NCBI GenBank assembly: GCA_032433765.1
Contig: JAVIAB010000049.1
Location: 19,496,406 to 19,560,405 of the forward strand
Reading direction: 5' to 3'
DNA from: Megaustenia siamemsis
Taxonomy: Eukaryota; Mollusca; Gastropoda; Stylommatophora; Ariophantidae
Length of the DNA stretch: 64,000 bases
Shown: one piece after another, positions 44,608 to 56,310 of the stretch
Layout of the letters: each line of letters opens with the position of its first letter
How positions within the stretch are numbered: position 1 is the stretch's first letter
The notes under the pieces: model-generated
The model's database searches: none
Told to the model about the DNA's origin: nothing
Seen by the model: only the letters and a program-made list of their open reading frames with translations
Position numbers and translations under genes: made by a program

Positions 44608-44972
44608 GATGGATTGCCATGAGTTGATGCGAGCATGTTGCCCTTTGACTCATAAGATGTGGCGGGTCGTAATGACTTTCTTGACATTCCCGGCTCTTAC
44701 TGGAGAAGTTGGAGTTCGTCAGTCCCATACTATGCTGGGAAACTACTAGTCCAGCTCAGAGGTACTGCAATACTGGTCCTCTATATCAGTAACAGCCACC
44801 ACTACAGGGAAAACGGCGATCCTAGCTTCTATTAGCCATTCTGGTTTTACGCAGACTGTTTCCAGGGGAGACCACGAGGAGGTAGAACTGCTAGGTCTTG
44901 GTCAGCTGATGGTGCGCCAACCCTGCTATTGTGACAGCAGGTCACAGGCACTTCTGGTCCCCCCCCCCTTGT
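44608..44972. repeat. Dispersed repeat R1, copy 2
   Basis: ggattgccatgagttgatgc ... gtaacagccaccactacagg ... ggtcttggtcagctgatggt, ending in a C run. About 90% like copy 1 by eye, same orientation. Confidence 0.82.
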
Positions 44973-45118
44973 AATAGATGATAGAATGACTTTAAGAGAT
45001 GAACAAATAACAGATTTTAAGAATAAAGGCATAGAAAATGTTTGATTCCCAGTGAACTTCCAAACTTTTAAATTTAAGGTACCTGAAATAACCATAGTTC
45101 TATCCATATTGTTTCTGA

Positions 45119-45253
<135 letters not shown>

Positions 45254-45594
45254 TAACTCTGCAAGTGAATTATAATTATGTTCTGCTGTTTTATCATATG
45301 GATTTAGATAGACTTTTTGAATCACCAAGATGAGAAATTTTATTATATATTAACACAGGCCTGAAAGGACAATGTGGCCCACACCTACCTCCCTGGAAGA
45401 GAAACTCTATGGGGCAACCGAATCACTTAAACAGACAGCTGCCTTCATAAGAGGGTCTGGAGTCCTAGTCTAAATGAGCCATGATCACAGAAGAAGAAGA
45501 AGATATTATATATCATTGCTTGCATCAGAATCAGTGAAACAGAAATGGTCAAGATCTTAATAAACATCTCAGAAGTAACCCTAGGAACAGGCTA

Positions 45595-45765
45595 TCTAGC
45601 CAAGTGAGTGTGTATTATAGAGGGAAGGCAAGTCCAAGTGGACTGACAAGGCTCCAGGGTTCACCCTTCCTCTAAAGATAGGGTACCAGAGATTTTTCTG
45701 GGAAATAAGGGTGGTCTGGCATCATATCGACCACATCACCCAAAAATGTGCTGTAGTCATAGAAA
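45595..45765 (+). mobile_element. SINE fragment
   Basis: Body module gggtaccagagatttttctg + ggaaataagg ... gaccacatcacccaaaaatg, the same module (in complement) as in the SINEs at 23.7, 54.7 and 61.9 kb. The tRNA head is poorly preserved. Confidence 0.6.
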
Positions 45766-45789
45766 AATCTAATCACTAACATCATAAAG

Positions 45790-46115
45790 ATATAAGGTAA
45801 AGTACAAGAATTGAATCGGCGTCTTAGCACGCAAGTTTCCACCCATATGTGCCTGGCCGCATATCCAGAAATGTTCGGAGACTTCTGGATAGTGTTGCTT
45901 CAAGCATTGAAACTCATGATGCAAGACGGCATTCCTCGCCTTCCTAGAGTACTACCCTGGTATCCATTTCTGCCAGGTCGACTGCAGGGGTATTTTTTTT
46001 TTTGCAACCACGATTATGACTCACACTGCTTCCAGCGGGAATCAAACACAGGTTCTCTGAACGTCGGTAGCCCAGTCAGGTGGTTTTCCCAACTAAACTA
46101 CCGAGGCCCTCACTA
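45790..46115 (-). mobile_element. tRNA-derived SINE, minus strand
   Basis: B box gtgtttgattcccgctggaa and A-box region tagttgggaaaaccacctga on the minus strand. Includes the full 3' part (tgcttgaagcaacactatcc). Same family as 37630-37930. Confidence 0.75.
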
Positions 46116-46224
46116 ACACCATATTCCCCATACACCTGACAAGCAGGGGAGGAAACTTTTACTTATTTTTGCTGGTGAGTGATATAATATAGGAAGACAT
46201 CCCCGCAATGCGCCTTAAAGACAA

Positions 46225-46870
46225 GTGGAACAATGTTAAAACAGATAAATGAATTCAGATATCTGGGAACGATGTTAATCTCAGATGGTAGATGTACAAT
46301 AGAGGTGAGATGCAGAATGGCTCAGGCAAAAGCTGCTTTCCAAAAAAATGAGGAAGATACTGTGCAATCCATTTTTGACAATAGAAGCACGAAAAAGAAA
46401 TCATGACAATCATGAAATGCCATAGAAAAAGAGTTCTTAAATATTATGTAGAGCCAGTCTTAACATATGGATGTGAATCATGGACAAAAGGACAACAGAC
46501 AAGAAAATCACTGGGGACTAGAAATGTGGTTTTACAGAAGAATGTTGAGAATACCATGGACAGCTAAGAAGAGTAATGAAAACATTCTGAAAGAGGCCAA
46601 AGCAAAATGAGAGCTAATTTCCAATATTAGGAAGAAACAAATATCATTTTTTGGCCATGTAATGAGAAGGGAACAGCTGGAATATATTGTGACAACTGGA
46701 AAAATTGAGGGACGAAGAGAAGGAGGGAAACAAAGAGAAAAGATATCAGACAGCTTAAGAGAATGGCTCGGCAGAAGGTCAACAACAGAAATGATAAATA
46801 ACTGTCGAGATCAAACGTTGTGGATAGATATGATGATCTACACCAGCAAGCATGGTACTTGATGATGAAA
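46225..46870 (+). mobile_element. LINE-C (RTE-like) 3' fragment
   Basis: EFRYLGTMLISDGRCTIEVR, the decayed VEPVLTYGCESWTKGQ region, EMWFYRRMLRIPWTAKKSNE-like sequence, HVMRREQLEYIVTTGKIEGR and DSLREWLGRRSTTEMINNCR, with a gatgatga tail. Several frameshifts. Confidence 0.88.
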
Positions 46871-47345
46871 CGATAAAATAGATGTATAGTACATTTTTTT
46901 TTTTTTTTTTTTTTTGCAACTTTAGAAAACAAAAATGTTTTAATCTACAGTCTTTGGAAGAGTAGTGCTCATATTAGGTGGGAGGAAATATGGGAGAAAG
47001 GGGAGCAATGATAATCAAATAATAATGATCTTGATAAAGGGAAAACCTTGGGAAAAAATAAGAGGTCAACAGTCAATACAGGAGCAGCATGAGAGTCCTG
47101 TTGAGCTAAAGTTACAAGATGAAAATGAAGAAAGGCAGACACTTTTTGATGAAAAAGCATTTTATACAAAAGAAAGTAGAATATTTTATCTGAATTAAAA
47201 TTCAACACAGAAAGCAGGGCATGATAGTGTGGTGTTTATTTACAATACTTTAAGGTGAATACCTGGCCAGATACAGGAAACACACCTTAAATACAGGATG
47301 TTTCAGGTGAAATTCTGATATCTGGTTACTTTGTTGGACAATTCA
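46871..47345. other. Spacer, nothing recognised
   Basis: Poly-T run at 46893-46914, then unique-looking sequence. Confidence 0.5.
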
Positions 47346-47357
47346 CCTGACAAAAGG

Positions 47358-48485
47358 AGTGTTTGATACAAACCTGGGTAGGAAATTGTTAGTGTTTGAT
47401 ACAAACCTGGGTAGGAAATTGTTAGTGTTTGATACAAACCTGGGTAGGAAATTGTTAGTTTTCACTCCATGGAGAGACAATTCTACAAAGCTGTGTGGGA
47501 AATTGTTCATTTTCATTCCATGGAAAGATAACTCTACAAAAATGTGTAGGAAATTGTTAGATTTCATTCCATGGAAAGATAACTCTACAAAAATGTGTAG
47601 GAAATTGTTAGATTTCATTCCATGGAGAGACAACTCTACAAACCTTAGTAGGAAACTGTTAGTTTTTATTCCATGGAGAGACAACTCTACAAACCTGGGT
47701 AGGAAATTGTTAGTTTTCACTCCATTGAGAGACAACTCTACAAAGCTGGGTGGGAAATTGTTTGTTTTCATTCCATGGAAAGATAACTCTATAAACCTTA
47801 GTAGGAAATTGTTAGTTTTCACTCCATGGAGAGACAACTCTACAAAGCTGGGTGGGAAATTGTTTGTTTTCATTCCATGGAAAGATAACTCTACAAAAAT
47901 GTGTAGGAAATTGTTAGATTTCATTCCATGGAAAGATAACTCTACAAAAATGTGTAGGAAATTGTTAGATTTCATTCCATGGAGAGACAACTCTACAAAC
48001 CTTAGTAGGAAACTGTTAGTTTTTATTCCATGGAGAGACAACTCTACAAACCTGGGTAGGAAATTGTTAGTTTTCACTCCATTGAGAGACAACTCTACAA
48101 AGCTGGGTAGGAAATTGTTAGTTTTCATTCCATGGAAAGATAACTCTATAAACCTTAGTAGGAAATTGTTAGTTTTCACTCCATGGAGAGACAACTCTAC
48201 AAACCTGGGTAGGAAATTGTTAGTTTTCACTCCATTGAGAGACAACTCTACAAAGCTGGGTGGGAAATTGTTTGTTTTCATTCCATGGAAAGATAACTCT
48301 ATAAACCTTAGTAGGAAATTGTTCATTTTCATTCCATGGAAAGATAACTCTACAAACCTGGGTAGGAAATTGTTAGTTTTCATTCCATGGAGAGACACCT
48401 CTACAAACCTTAGTAGGAAATTGTTAGTTTTCATTCCATGGAGAGAAAACTCTACAAACCTGGGTGGGAAATTGAAGGGACGCAA
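47358..48485. repeat. 51-bp minisatellite, about 22 copies
   Basis: Unit gacaactctacaaacctggg + taggaaattgttagttttca + ttccatggaga (51 bp). Variant units recur at 357 bp (7 units; aatgtgtagg at 47541 and 47898), a higher-order repeat. Both strands are open for more than 370 codons because the 17-codon unit lacks stops in one frame of each strand. Confidence 0.96.
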
Positions 48486-48840
48486 ATAATAATAAATGAA
48501 TATTATGGAGGGAAAATTTTGAGGCAATAGATCAGCAAATCATTTTAAGGGAAGAGGTATGTTTTCAACGCTCTAAAAAAAATTACAAATAAACAACAAC
48601 AAAAAACAAAGAACAATTGATAGCCCTAAGCAGGATTGAACTAGTGCTCCTTAACATAGTGCCTTGACACGAGAAACAGAACTTTCATTTATTGGAGAAA
48701 CAACTCTTGGTTACAAACAACTGCTGCCTTGCGGAAAGATCAAGGAAAGCTAAAGGGAAGGAAGAAGACTGTAAACAAAAACGTGCTGGACCAAAAGGTA
48801 CTAAACACAGTGAAATACAAATCACAGTAAGAATTAAGGA
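48486..48840. other. Spacer, nothing recognised
   Basis: Contains a possible decayed tRNA-like gattgaactagtgctcc near 48635 but no clear A box. Confidence 0.4.
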
Positions 48841-48844
48841 GATG

Positions 48845-49065
48845 AATTAAAACATGCATGGTAAGTCAAATACTATATGGTGAACTAATACATGGAAAAA
48901 GACAAATTGGCAGACCTAAACTACGATATAGAGATATCTGTAAATCATCTCTGAAAGACTTCTCCATGTGTAAAAATGACTGGGAACATCTGGCAAGTAA
49001 TTGCACATCATGGAGAGCATGTATAAGGAACGGTATACACATTTGAGACTGCTAAGGCAAAACTT
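48845..49065 (+). mobile_element. LINE 3' fragment (another non-LTR family)
   Basis: ILYGELIHGKRQIGRPKLRY then RDICKSSLKDFSMCKNDWEH and S-WR. The LYGEL-GKR--GRPKLRYRD-CK block is a common LINE ORF2 C-terminus. Ends about 200 bp before exon 10. Confidence 0.82.
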
Positions 49066-49272
49066 AGAAGAGAAAAGACTCATGAAAAAAGATGGAAAAC
49101 CCTGACCGTCTAACAAGACGAAAAGGGCCATATACACAATAGCCTCCACTAGACCGTCTGACAAGACGAAAAGGCCCATATACATAAACAGTAATCTAGT
49201 GCAGCCATATCCCTGCTGAAAGTGCTGCATTGTGTCACCTATTTAACCAATCACTTGTTTCAATATTTGCAG

Positions 49273-49423
49273 TGTGCCCTGTTGATCATTGGCATAGTCT
49301 TAGTGGCTGGAATCGTGAACTGGTATGTGTTCATACCCACAGTTCCGCTGGCTATCTTGTTTGTCATGGTTCGCAAGTATTACCTGCAGACATCAAGGAG
49401 CATCAAGAGACTTGAAGGGACAA
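49273..49423 (+). CDS. ABCC4: ABCC4-like exon 10: TM9-TM10
   Basis: 151 nt, phase 0 at the start and one leftover base at the end. Acceptor atatttgcag, donor gtgagt. It encodes two membrane segments (CALLIIGIVLVAGIVNWYVF and IPTVPLAILFVMV) and then RKYYLQTSRSIKRLEGT, the conserved start of the long cytoplasmic helix after TM10. The final A joins CT of exon 11 to give Thr. Confidence 0.95.
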
Positions 49424-49454
49424 GTGAGTTCTTTCAAGTTCTTTTTTCTCTCCC

Positions 49455-49690
49455 CATTCATCATCATCATCGAATGCCATCTCCGCAATGAAGGTTGCTA
49501 CCATGGAGCGCCCTTCTGCTCTGTCTCTTGCTTTGATGGTGAAGGTTGTCATAGGCTGGTTTGTCCATCTATTGATGTTACTCGTCCATGTTAGTCTTGG
49601 TCTGCCTCTGCCTCTTTTACCTTGTATTTTCCCCTCCAGGATTACCTTTAGTAGGCTGCTGTGTCTTTTAACATGGTCTCCTCATTCACT
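49455..49690 (-). mobile_element. LINE-B 3' fragment
   Basis: Left tail atcatcatcatcgaatgcca; ctttgatggtgaaggttgtc and ggtctgcctctgcctctttt are the complement of the GRGRPR coding tail. Confidence 0.75.
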
Positions 49691-49724
49691 TTTCAATATT
49701 CTGGGGAGAGATTGTTTTGTTCTC

Positions 49725-49970
49725 TTTTCTTCTTTGGTTGGTCCCTGGATAGATAGTTTTGTGTCTATTTTAAAATAGTCTTGTATTGTTTTCTTCTTTG
49801 GTTGGCCTCTAGAGAGATAGTTTTGTGTCATTATCTTTTTTTTTTTTTTTGTCTCTAGAGGTGTAATTTTGTATCATTTTCTTATTGTTGTTGTCTCTTG
49901 GGATATAATTTTTTATCCTTTTTTTCTTTGGTTGGCCTCTTCTGCTGTCACATTTCAGAATGTTTCAGTA
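49725..49970. repeat. Degenerate T-rich tandem repeat
   Basis: Three to four drifting copies of ttttcttctttggttggcct + ctagagagatagttttgtgtc, about 60 bp each. Confidence 0.7.
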
Positions 49971-50214
49971 TTCCATCTATTCATCTCTTGATCTATTGTT
50001 TTTTGTACCATTTACTGCTAGCAGAATGGATTGTTTTTAGTTGTTTCTGTCTTTTCACATAGCCATACATGTTTTATTTGTTATTATCTTCATGTAGCGG
50101 ATGTGGTTCTTAACTATCATATGGTATTTCTAAGCAGTGAAGACATCTGGTATTGACGATTTACAGTTTACATAGGATTCTTTTAGATACATGACATGGT
50201 TAAGAGAATTATTT
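49971..50214. other. Spacer, nothing recognised
   Basis: No supported feature. Confidence 0.45.
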
Positions 50215-50217
50215 TCG

Positions 50218-50330
50218 AATCTTGGGGAGAAGGGGAGAACAAGCCTGATAATTATGGGTTGTTAAGGAAAGGAGAGAACAAGCCTGATAATTATGGGCTG
50301 CTAAGGAAAGGGGAGAACAAGACTCACCAG
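50218..50330. repeat. 39-bp repeat, about 2.7 copies
   Basis: gagaacaagcctgataatta + tgggttgttaaggaaagga repeated. Followed to about 50890 by unassigned purine-rich sequence. Confidence 0.88.
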
Positions 50331-50904
50331 ACAGTACAAAAGTTCAAGGTCACGCATGCAGAAATTAAAATATTAAGGATGAATTGGGTCAGGGAGAGCA
50401 GCCAAGCGTGAAGAGAGGATAAAGAGAGTAGAGTTAATGAAGTAGTTTAAATAAGTTGTATGCGACAGGTGAACTAAAGTTATAGTGACAAGTAGAAAAG
50501 GGTAAATCTCGTGAATTTTATGGAATGTTCTAAAAACATGGAGAGTGGTTGAAATTATGGGAGAGTGGAGCCAGTTCGAGACTGAGATGAGACGTGGTGA
50601 GATTGGATTGGTTGAGATAGTGAGTATTTAAAGGTCTGCACAGATAGAGATAGACATTAAGTCACATGTAGTCTAAGTGAGGTAGAGAGACGGACTCACG
50701 CCAGTAGGGCATGAAGCCTATAGACAGCAGTGAAGTGAAATGCTCGTTTTAGTTAGAAAATGTGTAGGGAACGATAAGACTGTTGATAATTCAGTTGGAA
50801 GAAGTCACATGTGATAGATATCTCCGTCTCACATTTATTTCTTAATTATAATCCACTCAGTTTGCCCAAACCATACTCAATTTGTTCTTCTACACTTAAT
50901 TCTT

Positions 50905-51195
50905 CTTCTTCTACTACCTTTCAGCTCCCTGCGGAGCATAGGTCTTCAACAAACACTTTCCAAGTCATTCTGTTTCTTGCCTTTCTTTTAAGATCATTCC
51001 ATGTCTTCCCCATCATCTTCATCTTTGCTTCTATCTGTTTTCTCCAAGAATTCCTTGGTCTTCCTCTTTGTCTTTTCCCCTGGGGGTTCCAAAAAAGGGC
51101 TTGTTGTGTAATACTCTCAGTTGGCTTCCGCAGTGTGTGTCATATCCAGCGCCATCGTCTTCGCTGTATCTCTTTATCTACTGATATTTGACTGG
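50905..51195 (-). mobile_element. LINE 3' fragment, minus strand (RRRWRW family)
   Basis: Minus-strand coding reads EIQRRRWRWI then ESITQQALFWNPQGKRQRGR, PRNSWRKQIEAKMKMMGKTW and DLKRKARNRMTWK, a well-known non-LTR ORF2 C-terminal pattern distinct from LINE-A to -F. Confidence 0.82.
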
Positions 51196-51199
51196 TACA

Positions 51200-51480
51200 T
51201 TTCCATAATTCTATGTTATCTACACTTAATTATTCACTGATAATTCACATATTTAATCATAAACTGCTCACTTATCCACCTAACTTCCCACAATTTATCA
51301 GTTATTAATGTTATCATAATCCATTCAAAATTTGTTTCAGTTAATCATGATTCACATAGTTATTATTTTATTATATTTCACTCAGTTATGATCTGTTCTG
51401 TTCACAGTTACTCATTCCCTCTTACATCCATTCAATTGTTAATTCAGAATTTATTAATTCATTCTATTATCCATACATTT
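51200..51480. other. AT-rich spacer with loose ttcactcagttatg-type repetition
   Basis: Very degenerate short motif drift; no gene. Confidence 0.4.
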
Positions 51481-51482
51481 AA

Positions 51483-51832
51483 TGAGGTTTCTCAGAAAAA
51501 ATGTTAAGAGTTCCCTAAAAAGACCAATGAGAATATTCTCAAAGAGGCCAACACAAGAAGGGAGCTCCTAAGAAACATCTGAAAGAAACAATCAACATTT
51601 TTTTTTACACATCATAAGAGGAAATTTTGAATACTTGGTTACAACTGGCAAAATATAAGGAAAGCGTGATCATGGATGACAAAGAGAGAAGATACTGGAT
51701 AGGTTGGTATCATAGCACAGAAAAGAGTCAAGTCAACAACAAATTTGATACAATGTACTGTGGATAGAGAATTAAGGACATGATCGCCTATGCATACTGG
51801 TATGGCACATGATGATGATGATGATCAGTATA
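51483..51832 (+). mobile_element. LINE-C (RTE-like) 3' fragment before exon 11
   Basis: gaggtttctcagaaaaaatg ... aaagaggccaacacaagaag encodes the RRMLRVP...EANTRRELLRNI region. Ends with gatgatgatgatgat about 50 bp upstream of exon 11. Confidence 0.8.
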
Positions 51833-51883
51833 ATATATCCATGGACTTGCCTTATCCATTCATCTTCTCTTGTTCTCGGCCAG

Positions 51884-52114
51884 CTCGGAGTCCCGTGTTC
51901 TCCTACCTGAGCGCCACACTTCAGGGACTGCACACGATCCGCTCCATGAAGATGGAGGAGAAGTTCATGGAAGAGTTTGATGCCTACCAGGACAAGCACT
52001 CTGAGGCCTGGTTCCTGTTTCTGGCAACGAGTCGCTGGTTGGCAGTCCGGCTGGACTGGTTGTGTGCCATGTTTGTGACGGTTGTGACGGTTTGCTCTGT
52101 TCTGGCTGCAGATA
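51884..52114 (+). CDS. ABCC4: ABCC4-like exon 11: second cytoplasmic loop and TM11
   Basis: 231 nt, acceptor tcggccag, donor gtaaga. It encodes [20 protein letters not shown], the conserved SPV/F-G-TIR block of the TMD2 coupling loop. [20 protein letters not shown] follows, and TM11 is [18 protein letters not shown]. The last base starts a Thr codon finished in exon 12. An 18-bp minisatellite starts about 30 bp after the donor. Confidence 0.97.
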
Positions 52115-52141
52115 GTAAGATCTCACACATGTCCTGGTCTG

Positions 52142-52790
52142 TCTAAAAGTGTTCTATTGTGTAGAAGTGTTCTATTGCCTAAAGGTGTTCTGTTGTCTAG
52201 AAGTGTTCTTTTGTCTAGAAGTGTTCTATTGTCTAAAAGTGTTCTACTGCCTAAAAGCGTTCTGTTGTCTAGAAGTGTTATATTGCCTTAAAGTGTTCTA
52301 TTGTCTAGAGGTGTTCTATTGTCTAGAAGTGTTCTATTGCCTAAAAATGTTCTATTGCCTAGAAGTATTCTATTGTCTAAAAGTGTTCTGTTGTCTAGTA
52401 GTGTTCAGTTATCTAAAAGTGTTCTATTGTCTAAAAGTGTTGTTTTGTCCGTAGGTTCTTTTCTTGTCTATAAATGTTATGCTGTCAGCAAGTGTTGTTT
52501 TGTCTGTAAGTTCTTTACTGTCTAGAAGTGTTAGGCTATCTATAAGTGTTCTGTCTGTAAGGTCTGTTCTGTTCTGTCTAGAAGTGTTCTTTCTGTAAGT
52601 TCTGCTCTGTCTAGAAATGTTAGATGTCTATAAATGTTCTGTTTGTGAGAATGGTCTGTTCTATCTAGAAGTGTTCTTTCTGTAAGTTCTGCTCTGTCTA
52701 GGAATGTTAGGCTGCCTAGAAGTGTTCTGTCTGGAAGTGTTATTTCTGTTCTGCTGTCTATAAGTGTTACTCTATTTAGAATCGTGTTGT
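52142..52790. repeat. 18-bp minisatellite downstream of exon 11
   Basis: Repeats of gtgttctattgtctagaa with many point changes, gradually degenerating to tctgtaagttctgctctgtc units. It begins about 28 bp after the exon 11 donor, so the spliced gene abuts the array. Confidence 0.93.
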
Positions 52791-53135
52791 TCAGACTATA
52801 AGTCATGATCTATTTAAAACTATGTAGTTATGTCTAGAATTGTTTTCTATTATGTAAGTGTCATTCTGTCAATAGTATCATTCTATCTGTACGTTCTATT
52901 CTGTCTATAAATATTCTGCCCATAAACATTGTGTCTATGAACATTGTGTCAATAATAAATTTGTGCTGCAAGTATTGTAGCTAGAACTATTAGTGTCTAT
53001 AAATACAGTAGGATAAGAACATCAGGGATACCCCTTCCTTACATTAACATTCCTCTTTCACTCCATATCTTTTTCATGAATTATAAAAATTATATCTTCA
53101 ATAATGTTTTGTACAAATTAATGTTTAAAGGGAAG
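52791..53135. other. Decayed continuation of short tctataaata-type repeats
   Basis: Scattered attgtgtctatgaaca-like units, then AT-rich sequence; no gene. Confidence 0.5.
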
Positions 53136-53137
53136 AG

Positions 53138-53335
53138 TAAGTGGTTGAATTGATACCTTGTCGGGCATCATACCAGAAGAGTATAGTTCAAATCTCGGTG
53201 GGGGTCAAAAGTTTTTTCTATCGGAGGTGAAATAAAAACTCAAACCCAAACACCTCATAATAACTGCACTGGACACGTGACCTTTATTCTCTTGTCCTAT
53301 CAGACCCCTGGCAGACCCCAGATATGGGAAAATGC
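53138..53335 (+). mobile_element. tRNA-derived SINE
   Basis: A-box region gtaagtggttgaattgatac and B box atagttcaaatctcggtg. The body is short and ends near cagaccccagatatggg. Confidence 0.6.
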
Positions 53336-53374
53336 TGTAAAGATGATTATTGTGTCTACTAATGTTTCGTCTTA

Positions 53375-53640
53375 GTTATTATCTATAAATATTGTATCTA
53401 TAAATATTTTGTCCGGAATGTCCTGACTGTAAATATTATAGCTATAAATGTTTTGTCTAAGTTATTGTCTATAAATATCGTATCTATTAATGTTTTGTGT
53501 AAGTTATTATCTATAAATATTGTATCTATTAATGTTTTGTCTAAGTTATTGTCTATAAATATCATATCTATTAATGTTTTGTGTAAGTTATTATCTATAA
53601 ATATTGTATCTATTAATGTTTTGTCTGAATTATCCTGCCT
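53375..53640. repeat. 42-bp minisatellite
   Basis: Unit attatctataaatattgtat + ctattaatgttttgtctaagtt, about five copies with alternating gtgtaag/gtctaag variants, an 84-bp higher-order step. Confidence 0.9.
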
Positions 53641-53689
53641 ATAAACATAGTCGCTGTAAATATTTTGAAATATTTTCCAAGTTGTGGAA

Positions 53690-54275
53690 ATCGAAACTCA
53701 TCAGCACAAACACATAACTTAGACTATTCAAATCAAATGTACTATCAACCCTTATGTATGCGTGTGAAAGCTGGAAAACAACAAGAGACAGAGAAGCAAA
53801 GTTGAACACATTCGAAAATAAATGTCTAAGGAAAATACTTGGTATAGCGTGGAACTAAGGAAAATACTTGGTATAGCGTGGAACGAATTCAAAACAAACG
53901 AGGAAATTAGAGAAATCACCAATCAACCACTAATATCTTCAGTAATAAAGAAAAGATGATGGTCATATGTTGGACATGTGATGAGAAGAGATAATAACCG
54001 AATAGCAGAGCAAACCCTCATGTGGGAAACAACAGGTAAGAGGAAAAGAGAAAGACCCAGAGAGACACTGAGAAGAACATTGATGAGAGAGGCAAGAGCA
54101 GCAGGAATTGGCTCCCTCAATGAGATAGAGCTGCTTGCACAGAACAGAGACAAATGGTGAGATTTGATAAAATATCTTTAAAAGAATTGAAAACTGCTAA
54201 AACAAAAATTTAGATAAGAGAAGGAGTATCTTGGTCTACACCCTATGGGCTGGCTACGGCTCGAAAGGTCAAAAG
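53690..54275 (+). mobile_element. LINE-A 3' fragment, + strand
   Basis: NKCLRKILGIAWN, VGHVMRRDNNRIAEQTLMWE, GKRKRERPRETLRRTLMREA and RAAGIGSLNEIELLAQNRDK. Ends ggctacggctcgaaaggtca. Contains a local 32-bp duplication (ggaaaatacttggtatagcg twice near 53.83-53.88 kb). Confidence 0.88.
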
Positions 54276-54650
54276 ACTACAAGATGGTACAGGCCATACC
54301 AGCCCCATGCCCAAGATTAAGGAAATCATTATCTCACCATCAGCATACCAAACTGAAGTGTTTATTTTGACTTGCTGGCCTCCTTCAGGTACGCATCAAC
54401 ACCTTTCCCTGGTTACAGACTAAACAGTCAGTCTGATCTGTTTGCTTAGTGCCATCTTGTAGGGCAACAACAAAGTCCCTTCGTTGCATATGACCTTCAG
54501 GTACAGGATGCTGCAGGTCTGGCTTGCACTATTTATCTCTGTTTTCACAGTCCTCCACCAGGTTGTCTTCAATCTGGCTCTTCTTCCCCTTCCTCCAAAG
54601 TCTCTACTGGACAAATCAATTATCAATCTCTTCTCAATTATCTAAAAAAA
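54276..54650 (-). mobile_element. Possible LINE fragment
   Basis: The minus-strand frame includes GGRGRRARLKTTWWRTVKTE, similar in style to RPKTTWRRTV tails of LINE ORF2, but the rest does not match a known pattern. Confidence 0.4.
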
Positions 54651-54654
54651 AAAA

Positions 54655-54900
54655 AGTAAAGAGTCACACCAAGTGGCATATAGGGAAATATGGTGTTAGT
54701 GACCATAATTTTTACAAACCTTCAGCACATGATTTTTGGGGTAATATGGTTGCTATTACGCCAGTGCCGCTTTACTTTCCCAGAAAAAAATCCAGTACCC
54801 ATTTAAGGCTGGGTGAACCTGGAAACCATCAATCAGGATCAATCCCGACCTCTTGTCCTTTGTAGTCTATTTCACTAATCACTGAGCTATTGCAGCTTCT
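54655..54900 (-). mobile_element. tRNA-derived SINE (same body as 23.66 and 61.78 kb)
   Basis: caccaagtggcatataggga, cagcacatgatttttggggt, tttcccagaaaaaaatccag, then a decayed B box (tcaggatcaatcccgacc) and cactaatcactgagctattg (A box, complement). Confidence 0.78.
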
Positions 54901-54984
54901 CTCAGCTATCTAGCCCCAAATTTTTCCATTTTAATCCCAGTATACATCATCTGTACAATCATTAATCTGCAATTTCATTGATTT

Positions 54985-55445
54985 AGAAAAAAAAAAGTGT
55001 TCTTAAATGTTATGTTGAGCCAGTCTTAACATATGGATATGAGTCATGGACAATAGGACAACAGACAAGAAAATCACTGCAATCTGTAGAAATGTGGTTT
55101 TACAGAAGAATGTTTGTTGAGAATACCATGGACAACTAAGAAGAGTAATGAAGACATTTGGAAAGAAGCCAAGCAAAAAGAGAGCTAATTTCCAATATTA
55201 GGAAGAATCAATCATCATTTTTTTGGCCATCGAATACATACACAACTAGAATATATTGTAACAACTGGAAAAATTGAGGGATGAAGAGATAGAGGGAAGC
55301 AAAGAGAAAAAATACCAGACAAGTTAAGAGAATGGCTTGACAGAAGGTCAACAACAGAAATGATAAATAACTGTCGAGATAGACAGTTGTGGAGAGACAT
55401 GATCACCTACGCTAGCAGGCACGGTACTTGATGATGATGATGATG
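54985..55445 (+). mobile_element. LINE-C (RTE-like) 3' fragment
   Basis: Decayed VEPVLTYGYESWTIGQQTRK, EMWFYRRM and W-KKSNED, then the KLREWLDRRSTTEMINNCR-type tail, ending gatgatgatgatgatga. Confidence 0.85.
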
Positions 55446-55479
55446 ATTGTTATTTGGAATTACCATTGCTTACATAGAA

Positions 55480-56310
55480 AGTAAATGGTGCAAAGGCAGT
55501 AATGGCATTAAATGGTATGACAAGAATTACTTGGAAGATCTAGATTTTGCAGATTATTTAGTGCTCCTAAGTAACAATATCAACAACTTGCAGAATATCA
55601 CAGATCCATGACAGAAAAAATAAGACTTTAATAATAAATGAAAATTAACAATACCCCAGAGGGTAATATATATCTCAATAGCCAGGCATCAGAAAGAGTA
55701 GACCACTATATATATATATCTTGGTAGTAATATAGATCAAGAAGGTGAAACAAAGAAAGAGATATAAGCAGGATAGCAAAAACAGCAACAAATGTTATAA
55801 ACCTGAACAAAATATGGAATAATAAAAAATTCTAAGCAAGAAAACCAAACTTAGAATATTGAACTCAAACATATTATCAACACTTACCTAAGCTAATGAA
55901 AGCTGGAAAACAACAAAAGAGATTGAAAAAAAAAAAACTAAATGCTTTTGAAGACAAATGCTTAAGAAAAATACTCTGTGTACAATGAAAATATTTCAAG
56001 ACTAATATTGAAATAAGAGAAATGGTCATGCAACCAATGATCTCATCTTCAATAATTGAAGGAAAGAAGACGGACACATATGTCGGACATGTGCTGAAAA
56101 GAGACAAGAAGAGAATTTCAAAACAGGCTCTTCTGTCGGAAACATCAGGAAACAGAAAATGTGGAAGACCTAAAGGGACACTAAAAAAACACTTATAAGA
56201 GAAGCAAAGTTGGCAGGCATAGACTCATTGGATAAAATCAAATATCTCGCCCAGAATAGAGAAGGATTACGAAAAACACTACAAGCCCTATGCGACATCT
56301 AACTGCGTGA
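55480..56310 (+). mobile_element. LINE-A-related 3' fragment (old copy)
   Basis: YLGSNIDQEGETKKEI marks the RT connection region. LNAFEDKCLRKIL, THVGHVLKRDKKRI-like and ETSGNRKCGRPKGTLKK follow. Stops and frameshifts throughout; no GATA tail. Confidence 0.75.
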
